Of a DNA stretch of 64,000 bases, positions 45,346 to 53,404 are shown in pieces. The DNA lies in NCBI GenBank assembly GCA_000384935.1, contig ARRA01000001.1, forward strand, positions 103,810-167,809, written 5' to 3'. A model generated the notes under the pieces. The model was not told the DNA's origin, searched no databases, and saw nothing but the letters and a program-made list of their open reading frames with translations. Position numbers and translations under genes: made by a program. How positions within the stretch are numbered: position 1 is the first letter of the stretch; each line of letters starts with the position of its first letter. Source of the stretch: a gamma proteobacterium SCGC AAA076-P13 (GTDB lineage Bacteria > Pseudomonadota > Gammaproteobacteria > Magnimaribacterales > D2472).

Positions 45346-46546
45346 ACCTTAAAGATGTAGCTGGATCTAATTTAGCTGCTTTTTTTGCAGGCCAAATACC
45401 GAAGAATAACCCAACCATTGCAGAGAAAGTTATGGATCCAATCATAGCCCCAATAGGAAGAGCGAATGGCCAATCAAATAACGTTGCGCAAATCCACAAT
45501 ATACCAGTACCAATTAACAGACCAATCAAACCACCTATGATGCAAAGCAGTATTGCCTCAACTACAAACTGAAGCATGATAGCACTATGCGTTGCACCGA
45601 GAGCTTTTCTTAAACCGATCTCTCTTGTTCTTTCTGTTACAGATACAAGCATTATATTCATAACACCAATACCTCCAACCACAAGGCTTATCCCAGCTAT
45701 TGCGGCAATAAGTAATGTAAATATGCCGGTAGCTTGTCTTCTAAGATCTGCAAACTGACTATAGTCACTGATTCTAAAATCATTATCTTGGCCTGGTCCA
45801 ATGTCATGCTTAGCTCTTAGTATCTGCTCGATTGACATCATTATCTCATCGACATTTTGATCATTAGAGATACCAACATTAATTGAGTCAACATTAGGTG
45901 TTCCAAATACTCTTTGTGATCCTGTAAGAAGCGGTATATAAAGTTCCTCATCTGGATTCTGCCATCCCGTTGAGCCTTCTTCTTTAAGAATACCAATCAC
46001 CTTATAAGATGTTCCAGCAATTAATATTTCTTTATTAAGCAAATTGCCAGCCATAGTCTTTAACTCACTAGGTATTTTAGATCCTAGAACAACCACCCTT
46101 TTTCTTCCTAAGTTATCATCCTCATCAAAAAGCCTTCCAGATTCTAATTCATAACCTCGAACGCCAAAATGAATAGGTAGATATGCTCCTATTCTTTGAT
46201 TAATGTTTGCATTACCGAACTTGACCTGCCTATTTCTAGTAATAGTTGGTGATATTTCCCAGTCATGTTCTTTATATTTAGCAAGAGCCTCAGCATCTTT
46301 AATGTCCAAGGGAATTAAACCCTTGGTAACTGCGCCCCTTCTGTTTTGACCAGGTGCGACATATAGAGTCCTCCCACCCAAATCGTCAATACTTGCCTCA
46401 AGAGCTTTTTCTGCACTTGAACCAATTCCTATTACCGCAATAACTGCAGCAGTACCAATGATTATTGCCAATGAAGTAAGAAAAGATCTTATAGAATTTG
46501 ATCTTATCGAGGATATAGCCGATATTAACGATTCTTTAAAAAGCAT
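45338..46546 (-). CDS. MacB-like ABC transporter permease
   Basis: FtsX/MacB-fold permease of 402 residues with one N-terminal helix, a large periplasmic domain (about 45-270), and three C-terminal helices. FLTSLAIIIGTAAVIAVIGIGSSAEKALEASIDDLGGRTLYVAPGQNRRG, ISLVVGGIGVMNIMLVSVTERTREIGLRKALGAT and the closing LDPATSLRYE are diagnostic. Unlike Escherichia coli MacB, the ATPase is a separate gene. It is overlapped by one base with the adaptor gene, so the three exporter parts are coexpressed. Confidence 0.93.
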   Translation of the reverse strand: MLFKESLISAISSIRSNSIRSFLTSLAIIIGTAAVIAVIGIGSSAEKALEASIDDLGGRTLYVAPGQNRRGAVTKGLIPLDIKDAEALAKYKEHDWEISPTITRNRQVKFGNANINQRIGAYLPIHFGVRGYELESGRLFDEDDNLGRKRVVVLGSKIPSELKTMAGNLLNKEILIAGTSYKVIGILKEEGSTGWQNPDEELYIPLLTGSQRVFGTPNVDSINVGISNDQNVDEIMMSIEQILRAKHDIGPGQDNDFRISDYSQFADLRRQATGIFTLLIAAIAGISLVVGGIGVMNIMLVSVTERTREIGLRKALGATHSAIMLQFVVEAILLCIIGGLIGLLIGTGILWICATLFDWPFALPIGAMIGSITFSAMVGLFFGIWPAKKAAKLDPATSLRYE

Positions 46547-47763
46547 TATCCGAAACTAAATGATGCGTTCACGCGCTGTTTAAATCTTTGTTGATAGTCA
46601 TAAAGACTTTTACTAGGCAGAATAAACACCGTATCGCCCTGAGATAGACCGCTTATTATCTCAACATTAGATAAATCTGAAACACCTATTTCAACCCAAG
46701 AAAGTTGAGGCCCTTTTGTGGATTCTTTTATAACAATAAATTTATTAAAATTCTCGCCTTTAACTTTTTCTAATAAGAATGAATCAACAGTTTCTTTAGG
46801 AATATTAAGTATTGTTGCTGCTGAGTATATATCCTTTCTTGTTCTAAGCGACATAGATGGGGCCGTCATCGAAACATCTTTATTTAAAATCTCAATAACA
46901 ACATCCGTATTCATCCCTAATAAAAGAAGGTTTTCATCATTATCAATATCAATGAGAACTGGAAAAGTAGTAACATTTTGCTCAACCTTTGCCAATGGCT
47001 CAATTTTAGCAACAGTCCCAAAAAACTCTTTATCTCTGTATGCTGCTACCTTTATTGAGACAACTTGACCTATAGATACTTTGCCGACATCTATCTCATC
47101 AACCAAAGCTCTTACCCTAACTTTTGATAGATCTGCTAGTGTCATAAGTATCGTCCCTCCACCTACTGCCATAGTTGGTGAAGATATGACCTGTCCTACT
47201 TCAACAGGCCTTGAGATGATTGTTCCAGCAACTGGAGATCTGACCACAGTATCATCTAGAGCTATTTTAGCGTTTTCATATGAAACCTCTGTTCTAACAA
47301 CAGTTGATTTAGCTTGAGCTAGGTTCTCTTGAATATCCTCATAATCTTTATCAGAGATGCTCCCTTTAGAATGAAGTTCGGATCCTCTTTCAAACTGAGA
47401 TTTAGCATTATCAAGCCTAACCTTTGATGCCTCTAAATCTGATGCAGACTGATCAAGTATATTTTTTGGAGTTCTTTGATCAATTTGTCCAAGCATTGAT
47501 CCCTTCTCTACAGTGTCGCCAACTTCAGCCCCAAGATATAAAATTTCACCAGAGGCCTTTGACTTGATCTCAACAGAAGATATGGCCTCAATAATTCCAG
47601 AAGCTTCAATACTAACTTCGAGTTTTTTTTCAGACACATTGTCTTTTTTATAAAAAGTTGAAGCTTCAGCAGGTTGGTCAGGTTTACCACAAGCCACCAC
47701 TATTATAAATACTGTAGAAATTGTTATTAAATTTTTAATTTTCATATTTTTTATTGTATTCAT
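46546..47763 (-). CDS. MacA-like periplasmic adaptor (HlyD/RND type)
   Basis: Membrane-fusion protein of 405 residues bridging the inner-membrane ABC pump and an outer-membrane channel. A lipoprotein-type leader is likely: IVVACGKPDQPAE gives a lipobox-like VVAC with Cys about 25. Then come a split lipoyl domain (SGEILYLGAEVGDTVEKGSMLGQIDQRTP and VRSPVAGTIISRPVEVGQVIS), a coiled-coil hairpin (about 105-165), and beta-barrel domains. It overlaps both neighbours. An outer-membrane TolC partner is not in the window. Confidence 0.9.
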   Translation of the reverse strand: MNTIKNMKIKNLITISTVFIIVVACGKPDQPAEASTFYKKDNVSEKKLEVSIEASGIIEAISSVEIKSKASGEILYLGAEVGDTVEKGSMLGQIDQRTPKNILDQSASDLEASKVRLDNAKSQFERGSELHSKGSISDKDYEDIQENLAQAKSTVVRTEVSYENAKIALDDTVVRSPVAGTIISRPVEVGQVISSPTMAVGGGTILMTLADLSKVRVRALVDEIDVGKVSIGQVVSIKVAAYRDKEFFGTVAKIEPLAKVEQNVTTFPVLIDIDNDENLLLLGMNTDVVIEILNKDVSMTAPSMSLRTRKDIYSAATILNIPKETVDSFLLEKVKGENFNKFIVIKESTKGPQLSWVEIGVSDLSNVEIISGLSQGDTVFILPSKSLYDYQQRFKQRVNASFSFG

Positions 47764-48437
47764 ATGTTTGTATCAGATTCAATTAATCCGTCCTTAATGT
47801 TAATAATTCTTTTTGATTGATTGGCAATGTTTTCTTCATGGGTTATTACTATAATTGTTTGCCCATCCTCATTTAGCTCTTTAAATAAGCCCATAACCTC
47901 ACCTTCTGTTTTAGAATCCAGATTACCAGTTGGCTCATCTGCAAATAAAATACTTGGTTTATTTACCATTGCCCTTGCTATTGCAACTCTTTGTTGCTGG
48001 CCACCGGAAAGCTCAGTTGGGCCATGATTCATTCTGTCTGTTAGGCCAACTTGGTCTAAGACGTGTTTTGCTCTAATAGTTGCCTCATCTATATTAGTAC
48101 CAGCATACTTCATCGGTAGCAAAACATTATCTAAAGCAGAATTTTTAGCAAGTAAATGAAATGATTGAAAAACAAACCCAATCTCTTTATTTCTAATGCC
48201 AGCTAGCTCGTTTTCATTGAGTTCGTTAACTAATTTATTATTTAAAAAATATTCACCACTTGTTGGAGTATCTAAACAGCCAATGATGTTCATTAAAGTT
48301 GTTTTGCCTGAACCAGATGGTCCGGTAATTGCAAGAAACTCTCCAGCTTTAACCTCTAAATTGATGCCTTTAATTGCCTCAACAGTTTCTGAGCCTACTT
48401 CAAACGAACGTTTTAGTTCTGTAGTTTTAATGATCAT
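47760..48437 (-). CDS. MacB-like ABC transporter ATPase
   Basis: Nucleotide-binding subunit of 225 residues of the LolD/MacB group. Walker A GPSGSGKTTLMNIIG, Q-loop FVFQSFHLL, signature ELSGGQQQRVAIARAM, Walker B ILFADEPTGNLDSKT and switch VITHEE are all present. It has 4 bp overlap with the adaptor gene and lies 25 bp after the TPR gene. The cargo is unknown; a macrolide, peptide or lipoprotein-like molecule is possible. Confidence 0.94.
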   Translation of the reverse strand: MIIKTTELKRSFEVGSETVEAIKGINLEVKAGEFLAITGPSGSGKTTLMNIIGCLDTPTSGEYFLNNKLVNELNENELAGIRNKEIGFVFQSFHLLAKNSALDNVLLPMKYAGTNIDEATIRAKHVLDQVGLTDRMNHGPTELSGGQQQRVAIARAMVNKPSILFADEPTGNLDSKTEGEVMGLFKELNEDGQTIIVITHEENIANQSKRIINIKDGLIESDTNI

Positions 48438-48462
48438 GCTATTAAGACAGTGTTTATGTTAA

Positions 48463-49680
48463 TTAGTTCGCTGCAGCTCTTAAGCTATCAGTGGAGTCCA
48501 TATAATCAATCCATGACTCTGCTTCATCTTCCTTACCTAAAGCAATTGCTTTAGCAAGTTCTATTCTAGCATTATTGAAATCATCTAACTCAATATAACT
48601 AATACCAATAAGCATCTCTAAAGAACCTTTAGATCCATTCCAATTCTTTTTTCGAGCTATCTTTAAAAACTTGATTGCATTTTTGTAATCAGAATTTTGA
48701 AGATAAATTTGACCAATTCTATAGTCATATTTTGGATCATCCGAAAGCTTGGTAACATTAATTAGTGAATTGACTGCATTATCAAAATCCTTGGCAATAA
48801 TGTAGGCATTACTTAAAAGCTCATTATTTTTAATATTGTTATCAAGGACTCCAAGCAACAGCCCATTTTTTATTACCTTAGATGAGTCAATTGGAAGCCC
48901 TTTATATAGATAAAAATTAGCTAAGTTAATATATTCAGATGGTTTTTTAAGTAAGTTTTGTTGGAGTTTAAATTCAAGGGACGCTAATGACTCTTCTTCA
49001 AATCTTATAATATTATATACACCAGCCATTTGTTCAATGTATGCTTTATTTTTTGGCTTAATTCTTACCAAATCTTGCGCAATTTCTAGAGCAGGCATAT
49101 ATTGCTCCTTTTGAATATGAATTGCGAATTTAAGCTGCGCCCAGTTCTCTACAAAAATTGAAGAATTCTCAATTGCGAGAGTAATATATATTAATGCATT
49201 ATCCCAATTTGATTCTTGAGCATAAATAGTTGCTAAAGTTGCATAACCTTCAGGACGAAGATCAAATTGATTATCTTTGCCAATTTCAACCCACTCAAGA
49301 AATGATGCTTTGGCCTCTTGCCTTTGTCCTTCGGCATAAAGCACCTGACCAAGAATAAACTTTAAATTAAAAACATCAAGAGGCGGCATTTTTCTTTTTT
49401 GATCTGCAAGTTGAAGATATTTTAGCGCTTCATCATTTCTGTCCTGTTGAAGAAGAAAATATGCATAAGAGCGCAGAATAACAAAATGATCATACGAATT
49501 ACTTGAATATGATGAGGTTGCATAATCATAATAAATCTTTTCAGCGGCTTCAAAATTTCCGTTATCAACATTGAGTTGTGCTCTTTCTAATGTATTGTAA
49601 ACCCATTGCTGAATTGCTTCCTGGGATGATAGTGATAGTGAAAATAATAAGGTAAATACCAATATAATACTTTTTATCAT
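48463..49680 (-). CDS. TPR protein of the Ttp-type TonB system
   Basis: Periplasmic tetratricopeptide protein of 405 residues. A signal peptide (about 1-20) is followed by at least eight helical pairs spaced about 34 residues. Repeats are seen at LLQQDRNDEALKYLQLADQK, YAQESNWDNALIYITLAIENS and YLQNSDYKNAIKFLKIARKK. A TPR protein is the usual last gene of the exbB-exbD-tonB-ttpC cluster in marine gammaproteobacteria, where it supports TonB-dependent uptake. Its start overlaps the tonB stop by 4 bp. Exact partner unknown. Confidence 0.88.
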   Translation of the reverse strand: MIKSIILVFTLLFSLSLSSQEAIQQWVYNTLERAQLNVDNGNFEAAEKIYYDYATSSYSSNSYDHFVILRSYAYFLLQQDRNDEALKYLQLADQKRKMPPLDVFNLKFILGQVLYAEGQRQEAKASFLEWVEIGKDNQFDLRPEGYATLATIYAQESNWDNALIYITLAIENSSIFVENWAQLKFAIHIQKEQYMPALEIAQDLVRIKPKNKAYIEQMAGVYNIIRFEEESLASLEFKLQQNLLKKPSEYINLANFYLYKGLPIDSSKVIKNGLLLGVLDNNIKNNELLSNAYIIAKDFDNAVNSLINVTKLSDDPKYDYRIGQIYLQNSDYKNAIKFLKIARKKNWNGSKGSLEMLIGISYIELDDFNNARIELAKAIALGKEDEAESWIDYMDSTDSLRAAAN

Positions 49681-50318
49681 AAATTAAATTCAATTGTTGT
49701 GGTGCCAACTTGCTCTATAGCAACTCCATTGACTACACGAGGTTTAAATTTCCAACGAAGCACAGCTTGGAGAGCAGCCCTATCAAAAACTCTTGGTGGT
49801 CTTGAGTCACTGATAACTGCATCTACTACCTTGCCTTCTGCATCTACTGTTAATTTTATAGTAACAAATCCTGTTTTACCTGAAACCAATGCCTCTCTTG
49901 GATAACGTGGTGCAATTCTTACGAGCGGAATTAAGGCGCTATTTGAGGCTAAAGAATTAGATCCCTGAAGCATTGCACCTTTAAGATCAACAGGAGTCTT
50001 GATGTCGGGAAACTTTATATCTAAGTTAGGAGTTACCGGTTCTACAATATCAGGCATTTCTAATTTTGGTGGAGGTGGTTTTTTTGGCGGCGGCGGCTTG
50101 TCTGGTAAGGCTCTTTCCCTTTCGTTTAAGTAATCGTTTTTTCTAAGTCTTACAAAATCAACCATACTGGTATCTTTTATTGATTCAAAACTATTACCAC
50201 CAGGAAGTATAATTATGTATATTAGCAAAAAAATTAAAAAAGACGACGCTATGCCACCAACAATTGAGGCAGATTTCTTATTTTTTAGATCAATCTTGCT
50301 CAGCAGCGATTGATACAT
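49677..50318 (-). CDS. tonB: TonB energy transducer
   Basis: Inner-membrane-anchored TonB of 213 residues. An N-terminal helix (about 18-40) is followed by a Pro/Lys stretch (KPPPPKKPPPPKLEMPDIVEPVTP, about 75-98) that spans the periplasm. The C-terminal domain (about 128-213) has PRYPREALVSGKTGFVTIKLTVDAEGKVVDAVISDSRPPRVFDRAALQAVLRWKFKP, the TonB_C fold. The proline region is short, as in the TonB2/TonB3 class that relies on TtpC. The start overlaps exbD by 29 bp, the longest overlap here. Confidence 0.94.
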   Translation of the reverse strand: MYQSLLSKIDLKNKKSASIVGGIASSFLIFLLIYIIILPGGNSFESIKDTSMVDFVRLRKNDYLNERERALPDKPPPPKKPPPPKLEMPDIVEPVTPNLDIKFPDIKTPVDLKGAMLQGSNSLASNSALIPLVRIAPRYPREALVSGKTGFVTIKLTVDAEGKVVDAVISDSRPPRVFDRAALQAVLRWKFKPRVVNGVAIEQVGTTTIEFNL

Positions 50319-50691
50319 TTTGAACTCCAGCTAGCCTCACCTGATCCATTGTTTCTACCAGAAAACCTGTTTTAGATGCTTTGTCTGCTTGAATGATTAC
50401 TGACCCTTCTGGATTTTCAGCCTTTAACCTTTCAACGTTAGCTCTGACAGATCGAAGATCAACTCTTCTTTTGTCAATCCAGATTTCATCGTTTGCAGTA
50501 ATTGCTATTAGTATATTCCCCCTTTCATCTCTTACTGCGGTAGAGGCATTTGGACGATTAACCTCAACACCTGTCTCTTTAACAAATGAGGTTGTTACAA
50601 TAAAAAATATTAGCATGATAAAAACTATATCTAACATTGGAGTTATATCAATGGTTGAATCATCTCTTTCTTTATTTCTTCTTCTAATCAT
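50290..50691 (-). CDS. exbD: ExbD biopolymer transport protein
   Basis: Single-pass proton-channel partner of ExbB, 133 residues. The transmembrane helix holds the essential Asp: DITPMLDIVFIMLIFFIVTTSFV (about 16-38). The periplasmic part has VEVNRPNASTAV and VIIQADKASKTGFLVETMDQVRLAGVQNVSIA. Start codon 2 bp after the exbB stop. It lies between exbB and tonB in the standard order. Confidence 0.94.
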   Translation of the reverse strand: MIRRRNKERDDSTIDITPMLDIVFIMLIFFIVTTSFVKETGVEVNRPNASTAVRDERGNILIAITANDEIWIDKRRVDLRSVRANVERLKAENPEGSVIIQADKASKTGFLVETMDQVRLAGVQNVSIAAEQD

Positions 50692-50693
50692 AT

Positions 50694-51221
50694 TTATATT
50701 TGCTCAATAGCATATTTTATGTCGAGTGTAGCTTTATCAATTGATGCTTTAATAGCCGTAAGAAGGAACAACCCTACAATTGATACAAATAAACCTGTCA
50801 TGGTTGGTAGTGTTGCTCTTGCAATGCCTGATGCCATTGCCCTGGCATTACCTGTACCAGTTATAGCCATGATATCAAACACCTCTATCATACCCGTAAC
50901 CGTTCCAAGAAGTCCCAGAAGCGGACACAAGGCAATTAAACCCTGAATTAACAAAAGATTTTTATTGGCTGCTACATTTATAACAGATATATTTTTAGAC
51001 TTAATCTTGTTAAAAACCCAATTATTTTCTTGTTTGAATAAAATAACTTCTTTGTGTGATATGTCTGACAAGTCATTTAATTCCGATATAAAAAATAATA
51101 ACCTTTCTATAAGTAAGGAGGTCATTATTATTGCAAGAATAAAAAGGACAATAATAACAGGTCCTCCTCTATCAAAAAAATCTAATAGAGATGTGAAAGG
51201 AAGGGTTAAGTAATAAAACAT
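50694..51221 (-). CDS. exbB: ExbB-type MotA/TolQ/ExbB proton channel protein
   Basis: Inner-membrane channel subunit of 175 residues with three helices. RGGPVIIVLFILAIIMTSLLIERLLFF is helix 1. The conserved second-third helix core is NLLLIQGLIALCPLLGLLGTVTGMIEVFDIMAITGTGNARAMASGIARATLPTMTGLFVSIVGLFL. It is short, as in the second ExbB of Ttp clusters. Start overlaps the ttpC stop by one base. Confidence 0.94.
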   Translation of the reverse strand: MFYYLTLPFTSLLDFFDRGGPVIIVLFILAIIMTSLLIERLLFFISELNDLSDISHKEVILFKQENNWVFNKIKSKNISVINVAANKNLLLIQGLIALCPLLGLLGTVTGMIEVFDIMAITGTGNARAMASGIARATLPTMTGLFVSIVGLFLLTAIKASIDKATLDIKYAIEQI

Positions 51222-52582
51222 TACTTCTTAATTGATACTAAAGCCAACAAACCAATTGCTTGTTCTTCATAAACTTGAGATATAGATCTGCTTCTTGAGT
51301 CAAGAATATTATGAACAAATAATAATGGAACAGCGGCAATTAAACCAAGCATAGTTGTTACAAGAGCTTGAGAGATTCCTCCTGCCATAAGCTTAGGATC
51401 TCCTGTACCAAACAACGTAATTGCTTGGAATGTTTCAATCATTCCTATGACAGTACCTAAAAGACCTAATAATGGTGCAACAGCAGCAAGAAGTTTAATA
51501 ACACTTAAATTCTTCTCCAAAGGAGGAGTAGCTTTTGCAAGAATGTCTTCAAGTTGAGATTCTAATTCCTCTGGATTATTTCCTGCATATGCTGAATAAA
51601 TATTATTTAATTTACCAAGGATCGAGTTTTCTGCAAATTTATTAGTTTTTAACTCTTTGTTTATAGAGTTTGCCTCTTCATAAAGAAACTTGAACCTAAT
51701 AGCCCCCATAACCAATCCTACAATTAAAATAATAATTATCACATAGCCGACAAATCCACCCTGATTGATTCTTTGTAAAAAAGTAGCTCTATCAATTAGC
51801 TTTGTTAACAAGGAGCCTCTCGTTGGATCAACAAAAATTTCTACATACTCATCAGATTTTTGTAATTTTTTTGCAGACCTGCGAATTGATCTTTCTGGCT
51901 GTTTGGGGAGATATTCTAGAAGATTTTGTTCAGTAACAAGGTTTAAATAGTTCCCGTTTGAGACCGAGTTAAACACTCCTATTCTTAAAACGTCTTGGTT
52001 AACTAACTCACCAGATTTGGTAAGAATGTCAGTATTATAAGACTTAACTTTACCACTTTGATTTAGCTCGTTAAGTATTTCGTACCACAACCTTTCAAGC
52101 TCATCAGTTGTTGGCAGATCTAAACTCTTTCTTTCAGCTAAATCACCCAAAAACTCAATTCTATTTGGGTATTCTATATTTGTTAAAGATAAAATAAATT
52201 GACCTTTAGACTCACCAGCAGTTTGACGAACAATACCAAACAACTCTCCAAATGATCCTAATTTAAGTGTTAGTTGTTCTTCTAAATCTGAAAGCTCTGC
52301 ATCATTGTCTTCATATTGTTTAGTTAATCGTTCGCTTCTTGACTCTTCAAGTTTTAGCTTATATTTAATATTATCTAATAAATTCTGCTGGTTATTTTTA
52401 TCTGATAGGAACTTATTAAGTCGAGCCCTATCTTCTTTAGCTCTGATTGAGGCTGTTGTTTTTACAGATTCGACAAGTAGATCTAAATCAGTTATGACGG
52501 GTTCTGTAATTGGTGCAGAATTAGCTTCTTGAGCATTAACTGAAAAAACTAAAAAGGGTAATAAATATATATTTTTATTCAT
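51221..52582 (-). CDS. ttpC: TtpC-like large MotA/TolQ/ExbB protein
   Basis: A 453-residue protein with a signal peptide (about 1-17), a periplasmic coiled-coil domain (about 45-110 and on), and a C-terminal ExbB-like channel domain (about 275-450). The channel domain contains NLSVIKLLAAVAPLLGLLGTVIGMIETFQAITLFGTGDPKLMAGGISQALVTTMLGLIAAVPLLF. This architecture is that of TtpC, the extra component required by Vibrio TonB2/TonB3 systems. It overlaps the DUF3450 gene by 8 bp and exbB by 1 bp. Confidence 0.92.
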   Translation of the reverse strand: MNKNIYLLPFLVFSVNAQEANSAPITEPVITDLDLLVESVKTTASIRAKEDRARLNKFLSDKNNQQNLLDNIKYKLKLEESRSERLTKQYEDNDAELSDLEEQLTLKLGSFGELFGIVRQTAGESKGQFILSLTNIEYPNRIEFLGDLAERKSLDLPTTDELERLWYEILNELNQSGKVKSYNTDILTKSGELVNQDVLRIGVFNSVSNGNYLNLVTEQNLLEYLPKQPERSIRRSAKKLQKSDEYVEIFVDPTRGSLLTKLIDRATFLQRINQGGFVGYVIIIILIVGLVMGAIRFKFLYEEANSINKELKTNKFAENSILGKLNNIYSAYAGNNPEELESQLEDILAKATPPLEKNLSVIKLLAAVAPLLGLLGTVIGMIETFQAITLFGTGDPKLMAGGISQALVTTMLGLIAAVPLLFVHNILDSRSRSISQVYEEQAIGLLALVSIKK

Positions 52583-53348
52583 TTGAATCTCTGTATAAAG
52601 GAATTTTAATCAAGGCTGGAGGGGCTTGTTTTGAAGCAATTTTTAGAGCGTCTGCAGTTGCTCTTCTTATTGAAGATGACGCTTTCTGCCACGATGATGA
52701 TTGTGTATCCCAGTAACCACCTTTGTTACCATCCACTGTGAGGTAAGTTAAGGCTATCCTTCCTACTCTAAGAAAATCTGCGCTTGTCTCAACATCATCA
52801 ATTAGTATATTGTCTCTATAAGTTTCAATAGTTCTGCCATATTCAAGTTCTGTTTTATAGGCCTCTGTTATGAGTCTAAATTTTTCTGAAGTAGATATAT
52901 CACCTCTATCCATTGTTTCTTTAAGATTTAATACTCTTGTTGATCTTTCCTTCATTAAGAATGGAAGGTCAAGCAGCACAAAGTTCTCAAGACCATCAAT
53001 CATTTTAAGCATGAGTGGCACAATTCTCTGATTAGTTTTATCTAATTCATCTATTTTTAAGATAATGTTTTCTATCTCTTCTATTTGAGAATTGATTATC
53101 TTTTGAACTTGATCATTGTAAAGCTTTAAAGAGTCAAACTCTTTTGATGTGGCCTGATAATCAGCTAATAAAATTCTAGTTGTTTCATCTAGTTTGACGA
53201 TCTGTTCTTGTGTAAGCCCTGATTTTTCAATGCTAGATTTAGACAATAAAATCGTATCATTAACAACATTGTTTTCTTCCATAGCATCTTGTGCAAAGGA
53301 ATGGAAGGAGCTAAAGATAAGCGTTAAAAAGTATAAATTTTTTTTCAT
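52575..53348 (-). CDS. DUF3450 periplasmic coiled-coil protein
   Basis: A 257-residue secreted protein (signal peptide about 1-19) of the DUF3450 family, the usual first gene of Ttp-type TonB clusters. A long helix with heptads (about 55-115, KSSIEKSGL to KTNQRIVPLMLKMIDGLENFVLLDLPFL) precedes a smaller C-terminal part with YLTVDGNKGGYWDTQSSSWQKAS. It probably touches TtpC in the periplasm (inference). It starts after the strong terminator of the receptor gene, so the operon has its own promoter. Confidence 0.9.
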   Translation of the reverse strand: MKKNLYFLTLIFSSFHSFAQDAMEENNVVNDTILLSKSSIEKSGLTQEQIVKLDETTRILLADYQATSKEFDSLKLYNDQVQKIINSQIEEIENIILKIDELDKTNQRIVPLMLKMIDGLENFVLLDLPFLMKERSTRVLNLKETMDRGDISTSEKFRLITEAYKTELEYGRTIETYRDNILIDDVETSADFLRVGRIALTYLTVDGNKGGYWDTQSSSWQKASSSIRRATADALKIASKQAPPALIKIPLYRDSNE

Positions 53349-53365
53349 ATTTGTATATTAAAGTA

Positions 53366-53389
53366 AAAAGGAGGCCGAAGCCCCCTTTT
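53366..53389 (-). terminator. UUCG-capped terminator of the TonB-dependent receptor gene
   Basis: On the minus strand a 10-bp stem AAAAGGGGGC/GCCTCCTTTT with one G-U pair is closed by the very stable TTCG tetraloop and followed by TTTTTACTTT. It sits 15 nt past the receptor stop and 17 nt before the DUF3450 start. Confidence 0.88.
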
Positions 53390-53404
53390 AGTGTTATTTA
53401 ATTC

